Assembly: GCA_019636565.1 (NCBI GenBank)
Contig: JAHBXG010000015.1
Coordinates: forward strand, 24,380 to 88,379
Direction of reading: 5' to 3'
Source of the DNA: Phycisphaeraceae bacterium
GTDB taxonomy: Bacteria; Planctomycetota; Phycisphaerae; Phycisphaerales; UBA1924
Length of the DNA stretch: 64,000 nucleotides
Shown here in pieces: positions 26,122 to 35,018 of the stretch (within the stretch, counting starts at the first letter, position 1; each line of letters opens with the position of its first letter). The notes beneath the pieces were generated by a model. The model ran no database searches. It was given only the letters and a program-made list of their open reading frames with translations, and had not been told where the DNA came from. Made by a program: the position numbers and the translations under genes.

Positions 26122-26943
26122 ATGGGCAGTGTGGAATCAGCACCGGAAGGCAAAGACGCGCCGGAAGCAAGACGCGCCCGGCGGGTGGCGGCACGCGCCT
26201 GGCTTGGGGTTGAGCGAGTAGCGAGAACAACCGGTCGGATGGCGCGTGGCCGGCACGGCTCGCGGGCGATGCTCGGGGTGTGGCTTATCGGCGCCGCTTT
26301 CTTCGGCGGGGCGGTCGTCTACGGCTTGACGCTTCGCGCGCCATCGTGGTTTCAAAGCGGATCCGGGAACGCTTCCGAGTTGCGGCGGGTTGCGCAGCGG
26401 CTGGAGAACCGGCTGATCACCGAGGCCTATCGGTTTCGGGGCGCGCCGGGCATCGGGCCCGGCGGGATACGCAAGACTGGCGAGGACTGGCGGGTGCGAG
26501 TGACCGAGGAAGAGGCAACGGCGTGGCTGGCGGTCAAGTTGGGAGAGTGGCTCGCCAATCGCGACCCACCCTCGCGCGTGCCGCCGAGTGTGAGCGAGTT
26601 GCAGGCGCACTTTGCGAACGGGCGGGCCTGGGTGGCGGGGCGCCTGGACGACAGTGTGTACACGGTGTCGACCGGACTTCGCGCCGAAGCGGATGGTTTA
26701 TGGCTGTCTGGTGTTCGCGCGGGCGTAGGGAGTTTGTCGATGCCGGTATCGTGGGGGGGGATGAATCTGGTTGGAATGAAGGGGACCGGCGGCGACGAAT
26801 GGCTGTGGCGGGTCGCAACCGGACGAGAACCACTTCTGGCTGGCGGCACGATTCGCCTCGAGGACGGGCGGCGCGTGCGAATAGTCGGAGCACGGATCTT
26901 GCCCGGGGCCGTGGAGGTGGACTGCCGAACGGAAGTGCCGTGA
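26122..26943 (+). CDS. Membrane-anchored protein of unknown function
   Basis: 273 residues: a basic Arg/Ala-rich N-terminus (about 1-50), one membrane span (about 52-72, LGVWLIGAAFFGGAVVYGL), then a soluble extracytoplasmic domain with EEEATAWLAVKLGEWLANR, resembling a lipid- or envelope-facing beta/alpha domain but not recognised. ATG at 26122 is chosen over upstream in-frame codons that overlap the terminator of paralog C. It ends 41 bases before the glycosyltransferase gene and may be co-transcribed with it. Confidence 0.7.
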   Translation: MGSVESAPEGKDAPEARRARRVAARAWLGVERVARTTGRMARGRHGSRAMLGVWLIGAAFFGGAVVYGLTLRAPSWFQSGSGNASELRRVAQRLENRLITEAYRFRGAPGIGPGGIRKTGEDWRVRVTEEEATAWLAVKLGEWLANRDPPSRVPPSVSELQAHFANGRAWVAGRLDDSVYTVSTGLRAEADGLWLSGVRAGVGSLSMPVSWGGMNLVGMKGTGGDEWLWRVATGREPLLAGGTIRLEDGRRVRIVGARILPGAVEVDCRTEVP

Positions 26944-26984
26944 GGGGATCAAGGGCGGCACGAGTTCGGGCCGACAAGGAGAGC

Positions 26985-28523
26985 ATGGACCGACCGGCCG
27001 TGCTCATCATTCTTCCGTGCGGCTTGGCGGTGGGGGGGGTGACCAGTTGGGCGGTGCGACTGGCAAACGGGCTTTGCGAGAGATACGGCGGCGGTCGGCG
27101 AGTGGGGCTGGTGCTCCATCGGACGACCCCTGGATCGGCAGCGATGGCGGCGGGTTTTCATGCCGGGTTGCGGGTGTTCGACCTGAGCGCGGCGACGCCG
27201 GTTGAGAGTGCGAACGGCGATGTTGGCGAGTTGGCCAAGGCGTATCGCGACGTCGTTCTGCAGGTTGGAGGGAGCGCGGTTCTGCTGCCGAGCCTTTTGG
27301 GCGATTGCTACGGCGCATGCGCGGCGCTGACGTCGGACGCGTCGCTCGATGTGCGGTTGATCGGGTGGGCGCACAGCGAGAACGGGTATGACGCGAGGGT
27401 TCTGGAGCACTATGCACCGGCGCTATCGCTGGCAGGGGCCGTGAGCGAGCGGCTCGCGAACGAAGTGCGCAGGCGATGGGTGGGGCGCGAAGCGGATGTG
27501 AAGTGGATACCCACAGGAGTCGAGAGCGGGGGCGAGCGGATCTCACTGGGACCAAGGCGCACCGTTGTGTACACCGGGCGAATGGACGAGGGAGTGAAGC
27601 GTGTTGGCGCGCTGGTGCACATGTCGGACACGCTGGCGAGACGCAGTGTGCCGCATGAACTTCGGATTGTGGGTGACGGACCCGCGGGCGCAGCGATAGA
27701 CCGCCTGATCGAAGAACGAAAGCCCGACCGGACGCGGCGGCTGGAGCGGGTCGCGAACGCCAGCCCGTCCGAAATCCGGAAACTTCTGCGCGAGAGCGAA
27801 TTCTTTGTGCTGCCGTCGCGATTCGAGGGGCTCAGCATCTCGATGCTGGAGGCGATGAGCGAGGGGTGCTGCTGCGTGGTGACAGCAGAAAACTCCGGGG
27901 CACGCGAGGCGATCGCGGACGGCGAGAGCGGGATTCTGCTTGCCACGACGGCGGACGCGACGGCGGAAAGGGCCGGGGAAGACCTGGCGCAAGCGATTGT
28001 TGCTATTCCGCGTGAGCGGGCAAAGGAAATCGGGGATCGGGCGCGAATTGTGGCGTCGACGCGATTCAGCCTTGCGGCGCAAGTGCGCGCGGTCTCGGAC
28101 GTGATTGACGAGGCTGCGATGAATCCTGCAAGACGCTGGCCGCGCGACCGCGAAGCAGCGTTTACGGCGAGGCCCGGCACGATCGGGAGCGGGACTGTGC
28201 CGCGGGACGCGGACGTGCGGCTGAGGCTTGTGATGGACGGCCTGCGGGGGCGGAGCGTCGCGGTTCACGGGACAGGGCGGCACAGCGTGGAACTGATGCA
28301 CGTGCTCGGTGAGTATGCACTCGAGATTCGCGCCTTTGTCGACGACGACCCGGCGCGCCAGGGCGGGGCGTTCATGGGCAAGCCGGTGGTGGCACCAGGA
28401 GTGCTCGCGCGGATCGGCGCGACAGACGTGGTGATCTCATCACATCTGCACCAGGAAGCAATTTGGGCGAAACGCGACGAATACGAACGCGCGGGCGTTC
28501 GTGTCCATCGGCTTTATGCGTGA
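26985..28523 (+). CDS. GT4-type glycosyltransferase with C-terminal Rossmann-like extension
   Basis: 512 residues. Residues about 1-380 are a GT-B glycosyltransferase of family 4 type: N-terminal GGVTSWAVRLANGL, sugar-nucleotide region VVYTGRMDEGVKRVGALV, and the E-x7-E motif in FEGLSISMLEAM. The last ~110 residues (GRSVAVHGTGRHSVELM ... IRAFVDDDP) form a separate nucleotide-binding-like domain ending in VVISSHLHQEAI, of the kind attached to sugar-modifying enzymes. AAGGAG four bases before the ATG supports the start. Likely role: cytoplasmic transfer of a sugar in surface glycan synthesis; acceptor unknown. Confidence 0.88.
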   Translation: MDRPAVLIILPCGLAVGGVTSWAVRLANGLCERYGGGRRVGLVLHRTTPGSAAMAAGFHAGLRVFDLSAATPVESANGDVGELAKAYRDVVLQVGGSAVLLPSLLGDCYGACAALTSDASLDVRLIGWAHSENGYDARVLEHYAPALSLAGAVSERLANEVRRRWVGREADVKWIPTGVESGGERISLGPRRTVVYTGRMDEGVKRVGALVHMSDTLARRSVPHELRIVGDGPAGAAIDRLIEERKPDRTRRLERVANASPSEIRKLLRESEFFVLPSRFEGLSISMLEAMSEGCCCVVTAENSGAREAIADGESGILLATTADATAERAGEDLAQAIVAIPRERAKEIGDRARIVASTRFSLAAQVRAVSDVIDEAAMNPARRWPRDREAAFTARPGTIGSGTVPRDADVRLRLVMDGLRGRSVAVHGTGRHSVELMHVLGEYALEIRAFVDDDPARQGGAFMGKPVVAPGVLARIGATDVVISSHLHQEAIWAKRDEYERAGVRVHRLYA

Positions 28524-28536
28524 TATCCGCGGCGCG

Positions 28537-28956
28537 TCAGGGGCAGACGAGCGCGTTGTAGGCGGGAACGAAGAGAACAAAGTCGGCATCGTCAACCAGG
28601 TTGTCCGCGTTGAGATCGCAGATGGGGTTGGCGGGCGGAATGACGAGTTCGTTGTAAGAGATGATGAAGATCTGGAAGTCGAGATCATCGACGAGGCCGT
28701 CACCGTTGAAATCAGCGGGGCAATTGCCGACGGTCCACCAGAAGCCGGCGCCGTGGGAGTAGCTGCCGCCGGTCGCGAGGGGCGGAGCAAACGCGCCGGC
28801 CTCACCGATAGTTCCGCTGAGCGTGTAGTTTCCACCGGAAGCATTCTGGCCTCCGCCGCCAGCGATGACGGAAGACTTGATGGCGTACTGGGCGGATGCG
28901 GCCGAAGCGATGAGGCAAAGCCCGGCTGCAAAAACGGCGAAACGAGTCGTGAGCAT
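28537..28956 (-). CDS. Small secreted protein with dockerin
   Basis: 139 residues: signal peptide (about 1-23, ending SAASAQ), a short Gly-rich segment (IAGGGGQNASGGNYTLSGTIGEAG) resembling the start of planctomycete secreted proteins, and a two-loop EF-hand module that takes up nearly half the protein. The module has an unusual Cys set: first and last are in place, the second is absent, and a shifted one sits directly before the second loop (NPICDLNADN). GGAGG precedes ATG 28956. Convergent with the glycosyltransferase gene. Confidence 0.85.
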   Translation of the reverse strand: MLTTRFAVFAAGLCLIASAASAQYAIKSSVIAGGGGQNASGGNYTLSGTIGEAGAFAPPLATGGSYSHGAGFWWTVGNCPADFNGDGLVDDLDFQIFIISYNELVIPPANPICDLNADNLVDDADFVLFVPAYNALVCP

Positions 28957-29337
28957 GAGAACCTCCAGTACTACACAGGCGAGAAATCGGAGCAAACCCG
29001 CAATCCAGTGCGACTCCCGCCGAAGCCAAGGCTAACGAAAGCATGCGGAATTGCCAAGCAGAATTTGAGGCATCGCTGGGGATGCGCCGAGATCGGTCCA
29101 CCCACGGCGTGGTCCGATAATAATACAAAGCAGTACTTGCGGGCTGACGGGAGCCATGCTTGAAGGCAAAAAGAAAGGTCTAGTCAGGGGGGGCAATCAA
29201 TCCCGCCGCCCCCCCTGAATAGACCGCCACCCTATGTGTCATGCGCAGAATCCGGGGCGAGCCCTTGGTTGAATATGAAAAACTAGTGGGAATTTTTCGA
29301 CTGGAATCCGGACCGACGAATTCGGTACTGTTTACGC
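28957..29337. other. Divergent intergenic region with palindrome
   Basis: Lies between the small dockerin gene (minus) and the ECF sigma gene (plus) and should hold both promoters. It contains the perfect inverted repeat described at 29184-29218. No gene seen. Confidence 0.5.
29184..29218. repeat. Perfect 11-bp inverted repeat upstream of ECF sigma gene
   Basis: TCAGGGGGGGC and its exact reverse complement GCCCCCCCTGA, separated by 13 bases. No gene ends just before it on either strand and no T-run follows, so an operator or an RNA structure is more likely than a terminator. Confidence 0.7.
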
Positions 29338-29892
29338 ATGTTGGGGGACGCCGAACATCAGGAAGCAGGGAACGGCTTGCCGGTGGAGGCGACGGCGTTG
29401 TATCGAGACCTGCGCCGGCTTGCCGCGGGGCTCTTGAATAGTGAGCAGGCCGGGCACACGCTGCAACCGACGGCGCTGGTGCACGAGGCGTTTTTGCGGC
29501 TGGTGGAGGAATCGTCCGGGTCGGCGGGGGCGATGAATTCGTTGAGCGCGATGGGTATCGCGATGCGGGTGATGCGTCATGTGCTCGTGGATCACGCGCG
29601 GAAGCAGAAGGCGGAAAAGCGCGGCGGCGGGCGGGCGCGGTCGCTGGAAGGCGTGGACGAACCCGGCGAGGCCGAATCGCTTCCGCTGATTGACATTCTG
29701 GTGCTCAACGAAGCGCTCGATCGGTATGAGCAGCTTGATCCGCGCGGGGCGCAGGTTGTTCAACTGCGATTCTTTGCGGGAATGACGGTGGCCGAAGTGG
29801 CGACCGTGCTCGGAATCGGAATATCGACGGCCGAGGAGGAATGGAGAGTGGCGAGGGCGTGGCTGGCGAAGGAACTCAGAGCTTCGGAGTAG
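29338..29892 (+). CDS. ECF-type sigma factor (planctomycete ECF/kinase-linked type)
   Basis: 184 residues, with the compact pattern of the Sigma70_ECF group: ALYRDLRRLAAGLLN, LQPTALVHEAFLRLVE in region 2, MRVMRHVLVDHARKQKAEKRGG, and region 4 LRFFAGMTVAEVATVLGIGISTAEEEW. No clear ribosome site precedes ATG 29338. The stop lies four bases before the start of the Ser/Thr kinase, whose ribosome site is inside this gene, so the pair is translationally coupled. In planctomycetes such sigma factors are often controlled by the neighbouring kinase rather than by an anti-sigma factor. Confidence 0.93.
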   Translation: MLGDAEHQEAGNGLPVEATALYRDLRRLAAGLLNSEQAGHTLQPTALVHEAFLRLVEESSGSAGAMNSLSAMGIAMRVMRHVLVDHARKQKAEKRGGGRARSLEGVDEPGEAESLPLIDILVLNEALDRYEQLDPRGAQVVQLRFFAGMTVAEVATVLGIGISTAEEEWRVARAWLAKELRASE

Positions 29893-29896
29893 ACTC

Positions 29897-32200
29897 ATGT
29901 CGGAGCGCGGCATGACGCCGGAGCGGTGGGCAATCGTCAAGGGGATCTTTGCGTCGGCGCGGCGGGTGCCGGCCCGGGATCGGCCGGCGATCGTGGCAAG
30001 TCTGTGTGACGGCGACGTAGAAATGCGAGCGCAGGTGGACGCGCTGCTGGCGCACGAGAACGAGATGCCGGAACTGGAGACGCCCTCGCGCTTGCTGGGG
30101 CTGCCGCAGACGGACGGAGAACGGGCGGCGGACGGGTCGGGGTCGGCCGCGGTTCCGCCGCGGGTCGGAAGCTACACGGTTCTTCGTCTGTTGGGCGCCG
30201 GAAGGTTCGGATCGGTGTACGAAGCGGTGCAGCCCAAGACCAAACGAGTGGTGGCGCTCAAGGTACTGCGGCTTGGGCGCACGGGCGCGAAAGCGTTGCA
30301 GCGGTTCGAGTTCGAGGCGAGGGCGCTGGCGCGTTTGTCGCACCCTGGGATCGCGCAGATTTACGAGGCGGGGATCGACACAGAATCGGGGGAGGCGCGG
30401 CCGTTTCTGGCGATGGAGCTGGTGAGCGGGGTTGGAATCACAACGTATGCGAAGCGGGAGCGGCTGGGTCCGCGGGCGGTCGCGGGGCTGGTGATTTCGG
30501 TGTGCGACGCGGCACAGCACGCGCATGAGCGTGGGATCGTGCACCTGGATCTAAAGCCGGAGAACATCGTGGTATCGGACGCGGGCCATCCGAAGATTGT
30601 GGACTTTGGGGTGGCGATGGTGAGCGATTCGGCGGAGGCGAGCGACGGCAAGCCCGCCGAGCGCGGGGGGACGATTCCCTACATGAGCCCGGAGCAGTTG
30701 ACAGGAAGTATCGAAGAGATTGATCTGGGTTCGGACGTTTATGCGCTGGGGGTGCTGCTCTACGAGTTGGTCGAGGGCAAATTGCCCCGAGAGATTGCGG
30801 GGGGCAGCTATCTGGAGGCGATGCTGAGGGCGAAGTTGGGAAAGGGTGTGGGGACCGGGAACACAGCAGGTGTGCTGGGCGATGGGGATTTGCGGGCGAT
30901 CGTGCTGCGTGCGACCGCGCTGGCGCATTCAGAGCGGTATCCATCGGCGACGGAAATGGGGATGGACTTAAGGAGGTATCTCCAGTATCGCCCGGTGTCG
31001 GCGCGGAAATCGACGGCTTGGTACGTTGCGGGCAAGTTCATGCGGCGGCGTCGGGGCGCTTCGGCCGCGATCGCGGTGATCGCGCTCGGGCTGGTTGCGA
31101 TGGTGGGCTGGAACGTGTGGTCGGGACAGCAGGCGCGGGCAGATGCGACGGTCGCGCGTGAGCTAGTCACGCTGGTGTTGAACGAGGAGGTCGCACGCAT
31201 CGCCGATACGCAGGGAACGCAGGAGGCCAGGCGATCGTGGATTGAGCACGTACGCCCACGGGTCATGGAGCTGCTCAAGCGGCATCCGAAAGACGCGGGA
31301 ATTGCGATGGCGGCGGCGCGTTTGCTCATTCTCGAGAGCGATGTCGAGCACGAATCGGCGGAGATCGACACGGCGCTGCGGCTTCGACTTGCGGCGCTAA
31401 AGCTGCGAAACGGGCCTGCGCTGGCCGGGCTCACAGACGAGCGCGTGATGATGGACTATTCGATCAACCTGGCGAAGGCCGGCGACATCTTTCTGGATCG
31501 CGGGAACATCGCAACCGGTCGCAGTTTCTACGAGCGTGCTCTCGCGATCGACCAAGAAGTCGCGGCGCGGCCGAACGCGAGCATCGAAGCCTTCGATAAT
31601 CTGTCGTGGAGCTACGACCGGATGCGGCGGTTCGCGGCGTCGGAGCAGGACAATCGGCGGCTCGCCGAGAAAAAGCTGGCGATCGCGATCGAGTTGATCG
31701 GGAAAGACCCACAGAGGGCGCTCTCGTGGTATGGAGCGGCGAGCGCGAAACTGGCTCTCGCGGACCTGTGCGAGGCGGGAGCACAGAGAGAAACCTATCT
31801 GACAGGAGCGCTCGCGGATGCACAACAGGCGTATGCGCTAAACCCGGAGAGTCGATCGACGTATCGCGTGCTCATACAATCGCTGCGCCGGGTTGCCGAA
31901 ACGATGGCCGGCGACAGGCCCGACCAGGCGACCCGCGATCTCGTCGCCGAAACCTTGGCGCTGGCGGATGCATTTCGGTATTCGGAACGCAGGGATATGA
32001 CGCTGTGCAGCGCCGTGCTTCAGGCCAGGATGGCGGCGGCGGAGATATTACTGAAATGGGGAGAGCGCGACGAAGCGATCGACCTGTCGCACAGGGTCGA
32101 AGCGATGCTCCCCGAATATGAGATCGCGCTGGCGGGGCGACCGGACGACGACGGCGTGCGGGAACGTTACCGCCAGCTGACAGATCTGCTAGCGCGGTGA
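29897..32200 (+). CDS. Membrane Ser/Thr protein kinase with C-terminal helical repeats
   Basis: 767 residues. Kinase domain (about 93-375): Gly loop LLGAGRFGSVYEA, Lys122 in VALKVL, catalytic Asp218, metal-binding DFG (Asp236) and SPE motif. The catalytic loop reads HLDLKPEN instead of HRD, so it is a non-RD kinase. A membrane span (about 390-408) is followed by an extracytoplasmic region (about 410-767) of TPR-like helices. CGGAG before ATG supports the start. It probably phosphorylates the adjacent sigma factor in response to an envelope signal; this is inferred from order and known planctomycete examples. Confidence 0.93.
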   Translation: MSERGMTPERWAIVKGIFASARRVPARDRPAIVASLCDGDVEMRAQVDALLAHENEMPELETPSRLLGLPQTDGERAADGSGSAAVPPRVGSYTVLRLLGAGRFGSVYEAVQPKTKRVVALKVLRLGRTGAKALQRFEFEARALARLSHPGIAQIYEAGIDTESGEARPFLAMELVSGVGITTYAKRERLGPRAVAGLVISVCDAAQHAHERGIVHLDLKPENIVVSDAGHPKIVDFGVAMVSDSAEASDGKPAERGGTIPYMSPEQLTGSIEEIDLGSDVYALGVLLYELVEGKLPREIAGGSYLEAMLRAKLGKGVGTGNTAGVLGDGDLRAIVLRATALAHSERYPSATEMGMDLRRYLQYRPVSARKSTAWYVAGKFMRRRRGASAAIAVIALGLVAMVGWNVWSGQQARADATVARELVTLVLNEEVARIADTQGTQEARRSWIEHVRPRVMELLKRHPKDAGIAMAAARLLILESDVEHESAEIDTALRLRLAALKLRNGPALAGLTDERVMMDYSINLAKAGDIFLDRGNIATGRSFYERALAIDQEVAARPNASIEAFDNLSWSYDRMRRFAASEQDNRRLAEKKLAIAIELIGKDPQRALSWYGAASAKLALADLCEAGAQRETYLTGALADAQQAYALNPESRSTYRVLIQSLRRVAETMAGDRPDQATRDLVAETLALADAFRYSERRDMTLCSAVLQARMAAAEILLKWGERDEAIDLSHRVEAMLPEYEIALAGRPDDDGVRERYRQLTDLLAR

Positions 32201-32234
32201 TCCAGCAAAGTTACGCGGCGTTGCGGCCTTCTGG

Positions 32235-33923
32235 TCACGGACACAGCAAATCGTCGTACGCACCGGCGAAAGCGACGAAATCGGCGTCATCGACAAAGCC
32301 GTCACCGTTCAGATCGGCGGGGCAGCCGCCGAGCATGGCCGGATCGGCGCAGTCGAGCAGGTCGTACGCGCCGGCGAAGGCAACAAAGTCGGCGTCTTCG
32401 ACGTATCCGTCGCCGTTGAGATCGGCGGCACAGAGTGAGGACGTGACGACGACGTTGTCGAGGTACGAAGAAACGCTCGGCGTGGTACCACCGAATTGGA
32501 CGAAGGTGAAGCGGTCGTAGTTCCAGCAGGATGATGGCGTTGTTGCGCGGAACGGAAGCGCCGTTCCCACTTTCGATTGAGGACCGCCGCCGACGCCGTA
32601 GTACATGTCGTAGTTCCGGGCGCTCGTGTCGATGACGAGACGGATGTTCATCCATGCGTTGGTCGCGTGTCCGGCAACGATAGTGGTGTTGGCGCCAGCG
32701 GAGTTTGCATAGGCGATGTTGTTGCCCGCCATGAAGGTGAGTTGGGCGGTGCGGTCGGTAGCGTTCGAGAAGCCGCCGGCGGTGTTGTCGCCCCCGACGT
32801 AGACCGAGCCTCCGGCAAAGCCGGGGACGACCCACATGTCAAACGCGACGGTGACCTTCAGGCCGGGCGCGGCGAGCAGAGGCTTGCGGAAGAGATTGGG
32901 AAGGTGGAAATTGTCGGCGCTGGTGCCGCCGGGGTTGTTGAGGCGGAGCGACTTGCCGGAAGCGCCGGCCTGGAAAGAGTTGGTATTCACGACGGAGAAG
33001 ACCGACTCGCGGCCGACGGGTTCGGCGACAGAGTTGAGCTTGTAGGTTTCGGGGAACGCCCACGCGCCCGCGGCCACTGCGTAATCGGGCGCGTTGCCGA
33101 CGGCGAGAGAATCAAAGGATCCATCGCCGAGGATCGGACCGGCAACGGGCGCGAGCGCGCCGTAGCGATTGACGAGGCCGGCGCGGTCGAGCACGCTGAT
33201 GTGTGTCGACTGACCCATGGTGCTCTGGAACTGTTCGTACCCGGGGAGGGTCTGAATGGAGGCGCAATCCGCCTCGCACCCGCAGGTTGAACCGGTGGGG
33301 CAGCAGATAGAGAAACCGCAGGCGTCGTAGTGCATGACGCTGTCGAAGTCGTAGGTGCCGATGGTCAACGCGTTGACGATATTGAAATTGTGCTCGTAGC
33401 CCGACTGGATGTTGGCGTAGTTCACGTTTACGAAGGCGGCACGATCCGGGCGCGATTGTTCGTGCCACTGGCCGAGAGCATGCATCAGTTCGTGGCACAT
33501 GATGTAGGTGTAGTTCCAGTTGACAATATTGACCGTCTGTGCGCCGCCGGTGCGGCCGACAGACGAGTTATTGCCCGTGCTGTTCTGGATATTGACGTAG
33601 GCGGTCTGGTTGGTACGGGGGACAAACGTGATGTTGGCGATGGACGACAGGATGTCCATCGAATGGCGCATCGCGGCGGCGTTTACGGCGGTGACGTTTG
33701 CATTGAAGATGTAAGGGACGACGCCTCCGGGCCAGAGGTTGGGGTTGTAGAGAGAACGGTTGTCGAACGGATCCTGATCGGACTCGTCGAGAAGGATGTT
33801 GCAGGCGACGCGGGGAATGGAGAAATCCATACCCTCGGGCTGCGTGGCCTTTTCGGCGGATTGGGCGGGTAAGGCGAGTGCGCACAACGCAAGAATCGCT
33901 GGAATGGAGGCGTTCCGGGGCAT
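32235..33923 (-). CDS. Secreted astacin-like (M12A) metalloprotease with dockerin
   Basis: 562 residues: signal peptide (about 1-22), protease domain (about 55-270), a beta-sandwich segment (about 300-480, choice-of-anchor-like), and a four-Cys dockerin at the end (CAADLNGDGYV ... LLCP). The zinc motif HELMHALGQWHEQSRPDR gives zinc ligands H144, H148 and H154 and catalytic E145; the Met-turn SVMHY (M197, Y199) is astacin-specific. Several Cys pairs lie after it. AAAGGA nine bases before ATG 33923 sets the start. It would degrade proteins outside the cell. It is convergent with the kinase gene (34 bases). Confidence 0.95.
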   Translation of the reverse strand: MPRNASIPAILALCALALPAQSAEKATQPEGMDFSIPRVACNILLDESDQDPFDNRSLYNPNLWPGGVVPYIFNANVTAVNAAAMRHSMDILSSIANITFVPRTNQTAYVNIQNSTGNNSSVGRTGGAQTVNIVNWNYTYIMCHELMHALGQWHEQSRPDRAAFVNVNYANIQSGYEHNFNIVNALTIGTYDFDSVMHYDACGFSICCPTGSTCGCEADCASIQTLPGYEQFQSTMGQSTHISVLDRAGLVNRYGALAPVAGPILGDGSFDSLAVGNAPDYAVAAGAWAFPETYKLNSVAEPVGRESVFSVVNTNSFQAGASGKSLRLNNPGGTSADNFHLPNLFRKPLLAAPGLKVTVAFDMWVVPGFAGGSVYVGGDNTAGGFSNATDRTAQLTFMAGNNIAYANSAGANTTIVAGHATNAWMNIRLVIDTSARNYDMYYGVGGGPQSKVGTALPFRATTPSSCWNYDRFTFVQFGGTTPSVSSYLDNVVVTSSLCAADLNGDGYVEDADFVAFAGAYDLLDCADPAMLGGCPADLNGDGFVDDADFVAFAGAYDDLLCP

Positions 33924-34100
33924 GGGGAAGTCCTTTCGGATTTTCGGGCAGGAGTGGGGTGGAGAGGGTGGGGCGAAACGAGGCACAACACCGTACCGAG
34001 AAATACGGGTCGACGCAATAACGCAATCGAAACTTCATTCGCTCAGGAAGATGCCCGACGCTGCCGGGTGGAACGGGCAAAGCCGGAAGTGAATGCGGTC

Positions 34101-34880
34101 TCAGGGGCAGAGCAGTTCGTTGTACGCGGCGATGAACATCACGAAGTCGGCGTCATCGACGAAACCGTCTCCGCTCAGATCCGCGGGGCAGCCTGGAGGC
34201 ATTGAGGCATCGGCGCAATCGAGGATGTTGTATGCGCTAACAAAGATGACAAAATCCGAGTCATCGACAAACTGATCGTTGTTCAGGTCGCCCGGGCAGC
34301 CCGCCGCCAATTCAACCGAGACGTCGTCGATGGCGGGGCCATAAAACGGCGCAACACCCTGCGCTCCGCTTTGAGCGCCCGTCGTGCTGATAAAGGCGAG
34401 AGTCGAAGACGTACCGGTTGCACCAACGTTCATCGAGCGATACTGCCATTTCACATCGATGGTCGTGCGAGTTGGATCGTGAGCGATGACGATGTTCTCC
34501 ACGGTCGCGCCATTCCACGTGACGAGCATGGTCTTGTCTTCGTAGCCAAAGAAGTTTTCCGATACGGCATAGCGAAGGCGATAGGTGCGCCCGGGAATCG
34601 TCGCCAAAGCCTGCGAGACCGAGCCGGCGCTGCTGCCATTGAGGTCAACGGACTGGCTGCCGTCTGCCGCGGCCCAGAAACCGCCAATGTGATCGATGTT
34701 GTTTCCGATGGACCAGCCGCTGCCGGCGCCGAAGCTGCCGGAACGATTCGTAAAGCCGCTCCCCGCGTCCGGCGCTTCGAAACTTCCGTTGATGACGATG
34801 TTTTGAGCGTCGGCGATAAGGGCGAGCGGGGGAACGAAGAGCGCAAGTACACAGGCGCGGGCGGCGGATGATGCGAACAT
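34101..34880 (-). CDS. Secreted choice-of-anchor C-type beta-sandwich protein with dockerin
   Basis: 259 residues: signal peptide (about 1-25, ending ADAQ), a domain (about 26-190) with NGSFEAPDAGSGF, IGNNIDHIGGFW and AADGSQSVDLNGSSAGSVSQ, which are the hallmarks of the choice-of-anchor C / DUF642-like group, then a four-Cys dockerin (CPGDLNNDQFV ... LLCP). Such domains are beta-sandwiches, often carbohydrate-binding, and in other bacteria they carry PEP-CTERM or other anchors. Here the anchor slot is filled by the dockerin. Confidence 0.9.
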   Translation of the reverse strand: MFASSAARACVLALFVPPLALIADAQNIVINGSFEAPDAGSGFTNRSGSFGAGSGWSIGNNIDHIGGFWAAADGSQSVDLNGSSAGSVSQALATIPGRTYRLRYAVSENFFGYEDKTMLVTWNGATVENIVIAHDPTRTTIDVKWQYRSMNVGATGTSSTLAFISTTGAQSGAQGVAPFYGPAIDDVSVELAAGCPGDLNNDQFVDDSDFVIFVSAYNILDCADASMPPGCPADLSGDGFVDDADFVMFIAAYNELLCP

Positions 34881-34954
34881 ATCGGAGTCCCTTGGGTTTA
34901 GACCGCGGCTGCGGCCAGAACCAAAAGGTACCAGAACAGAGAAACCCGATCAAT

Positions 34955-34998
34955 CAAAAGATAATCCGGCGCAGGCCCCTTTTCGGGGGGCACGCCGG
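34955..34998 (-). terminator. Rho-independent terminator on the minus strand
   Basis: Outer stem CCGGCG/CGCCGG with an inner GCCCC/GGGGC stem; on the minus strand it is followed by ATTATCTTTT. It closes the DNRLRE-like gene at 35019. Confidence 0.6.
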
Positions 34999-35018
34999 TC
35001 TTGTGATCAGGAACGTGT

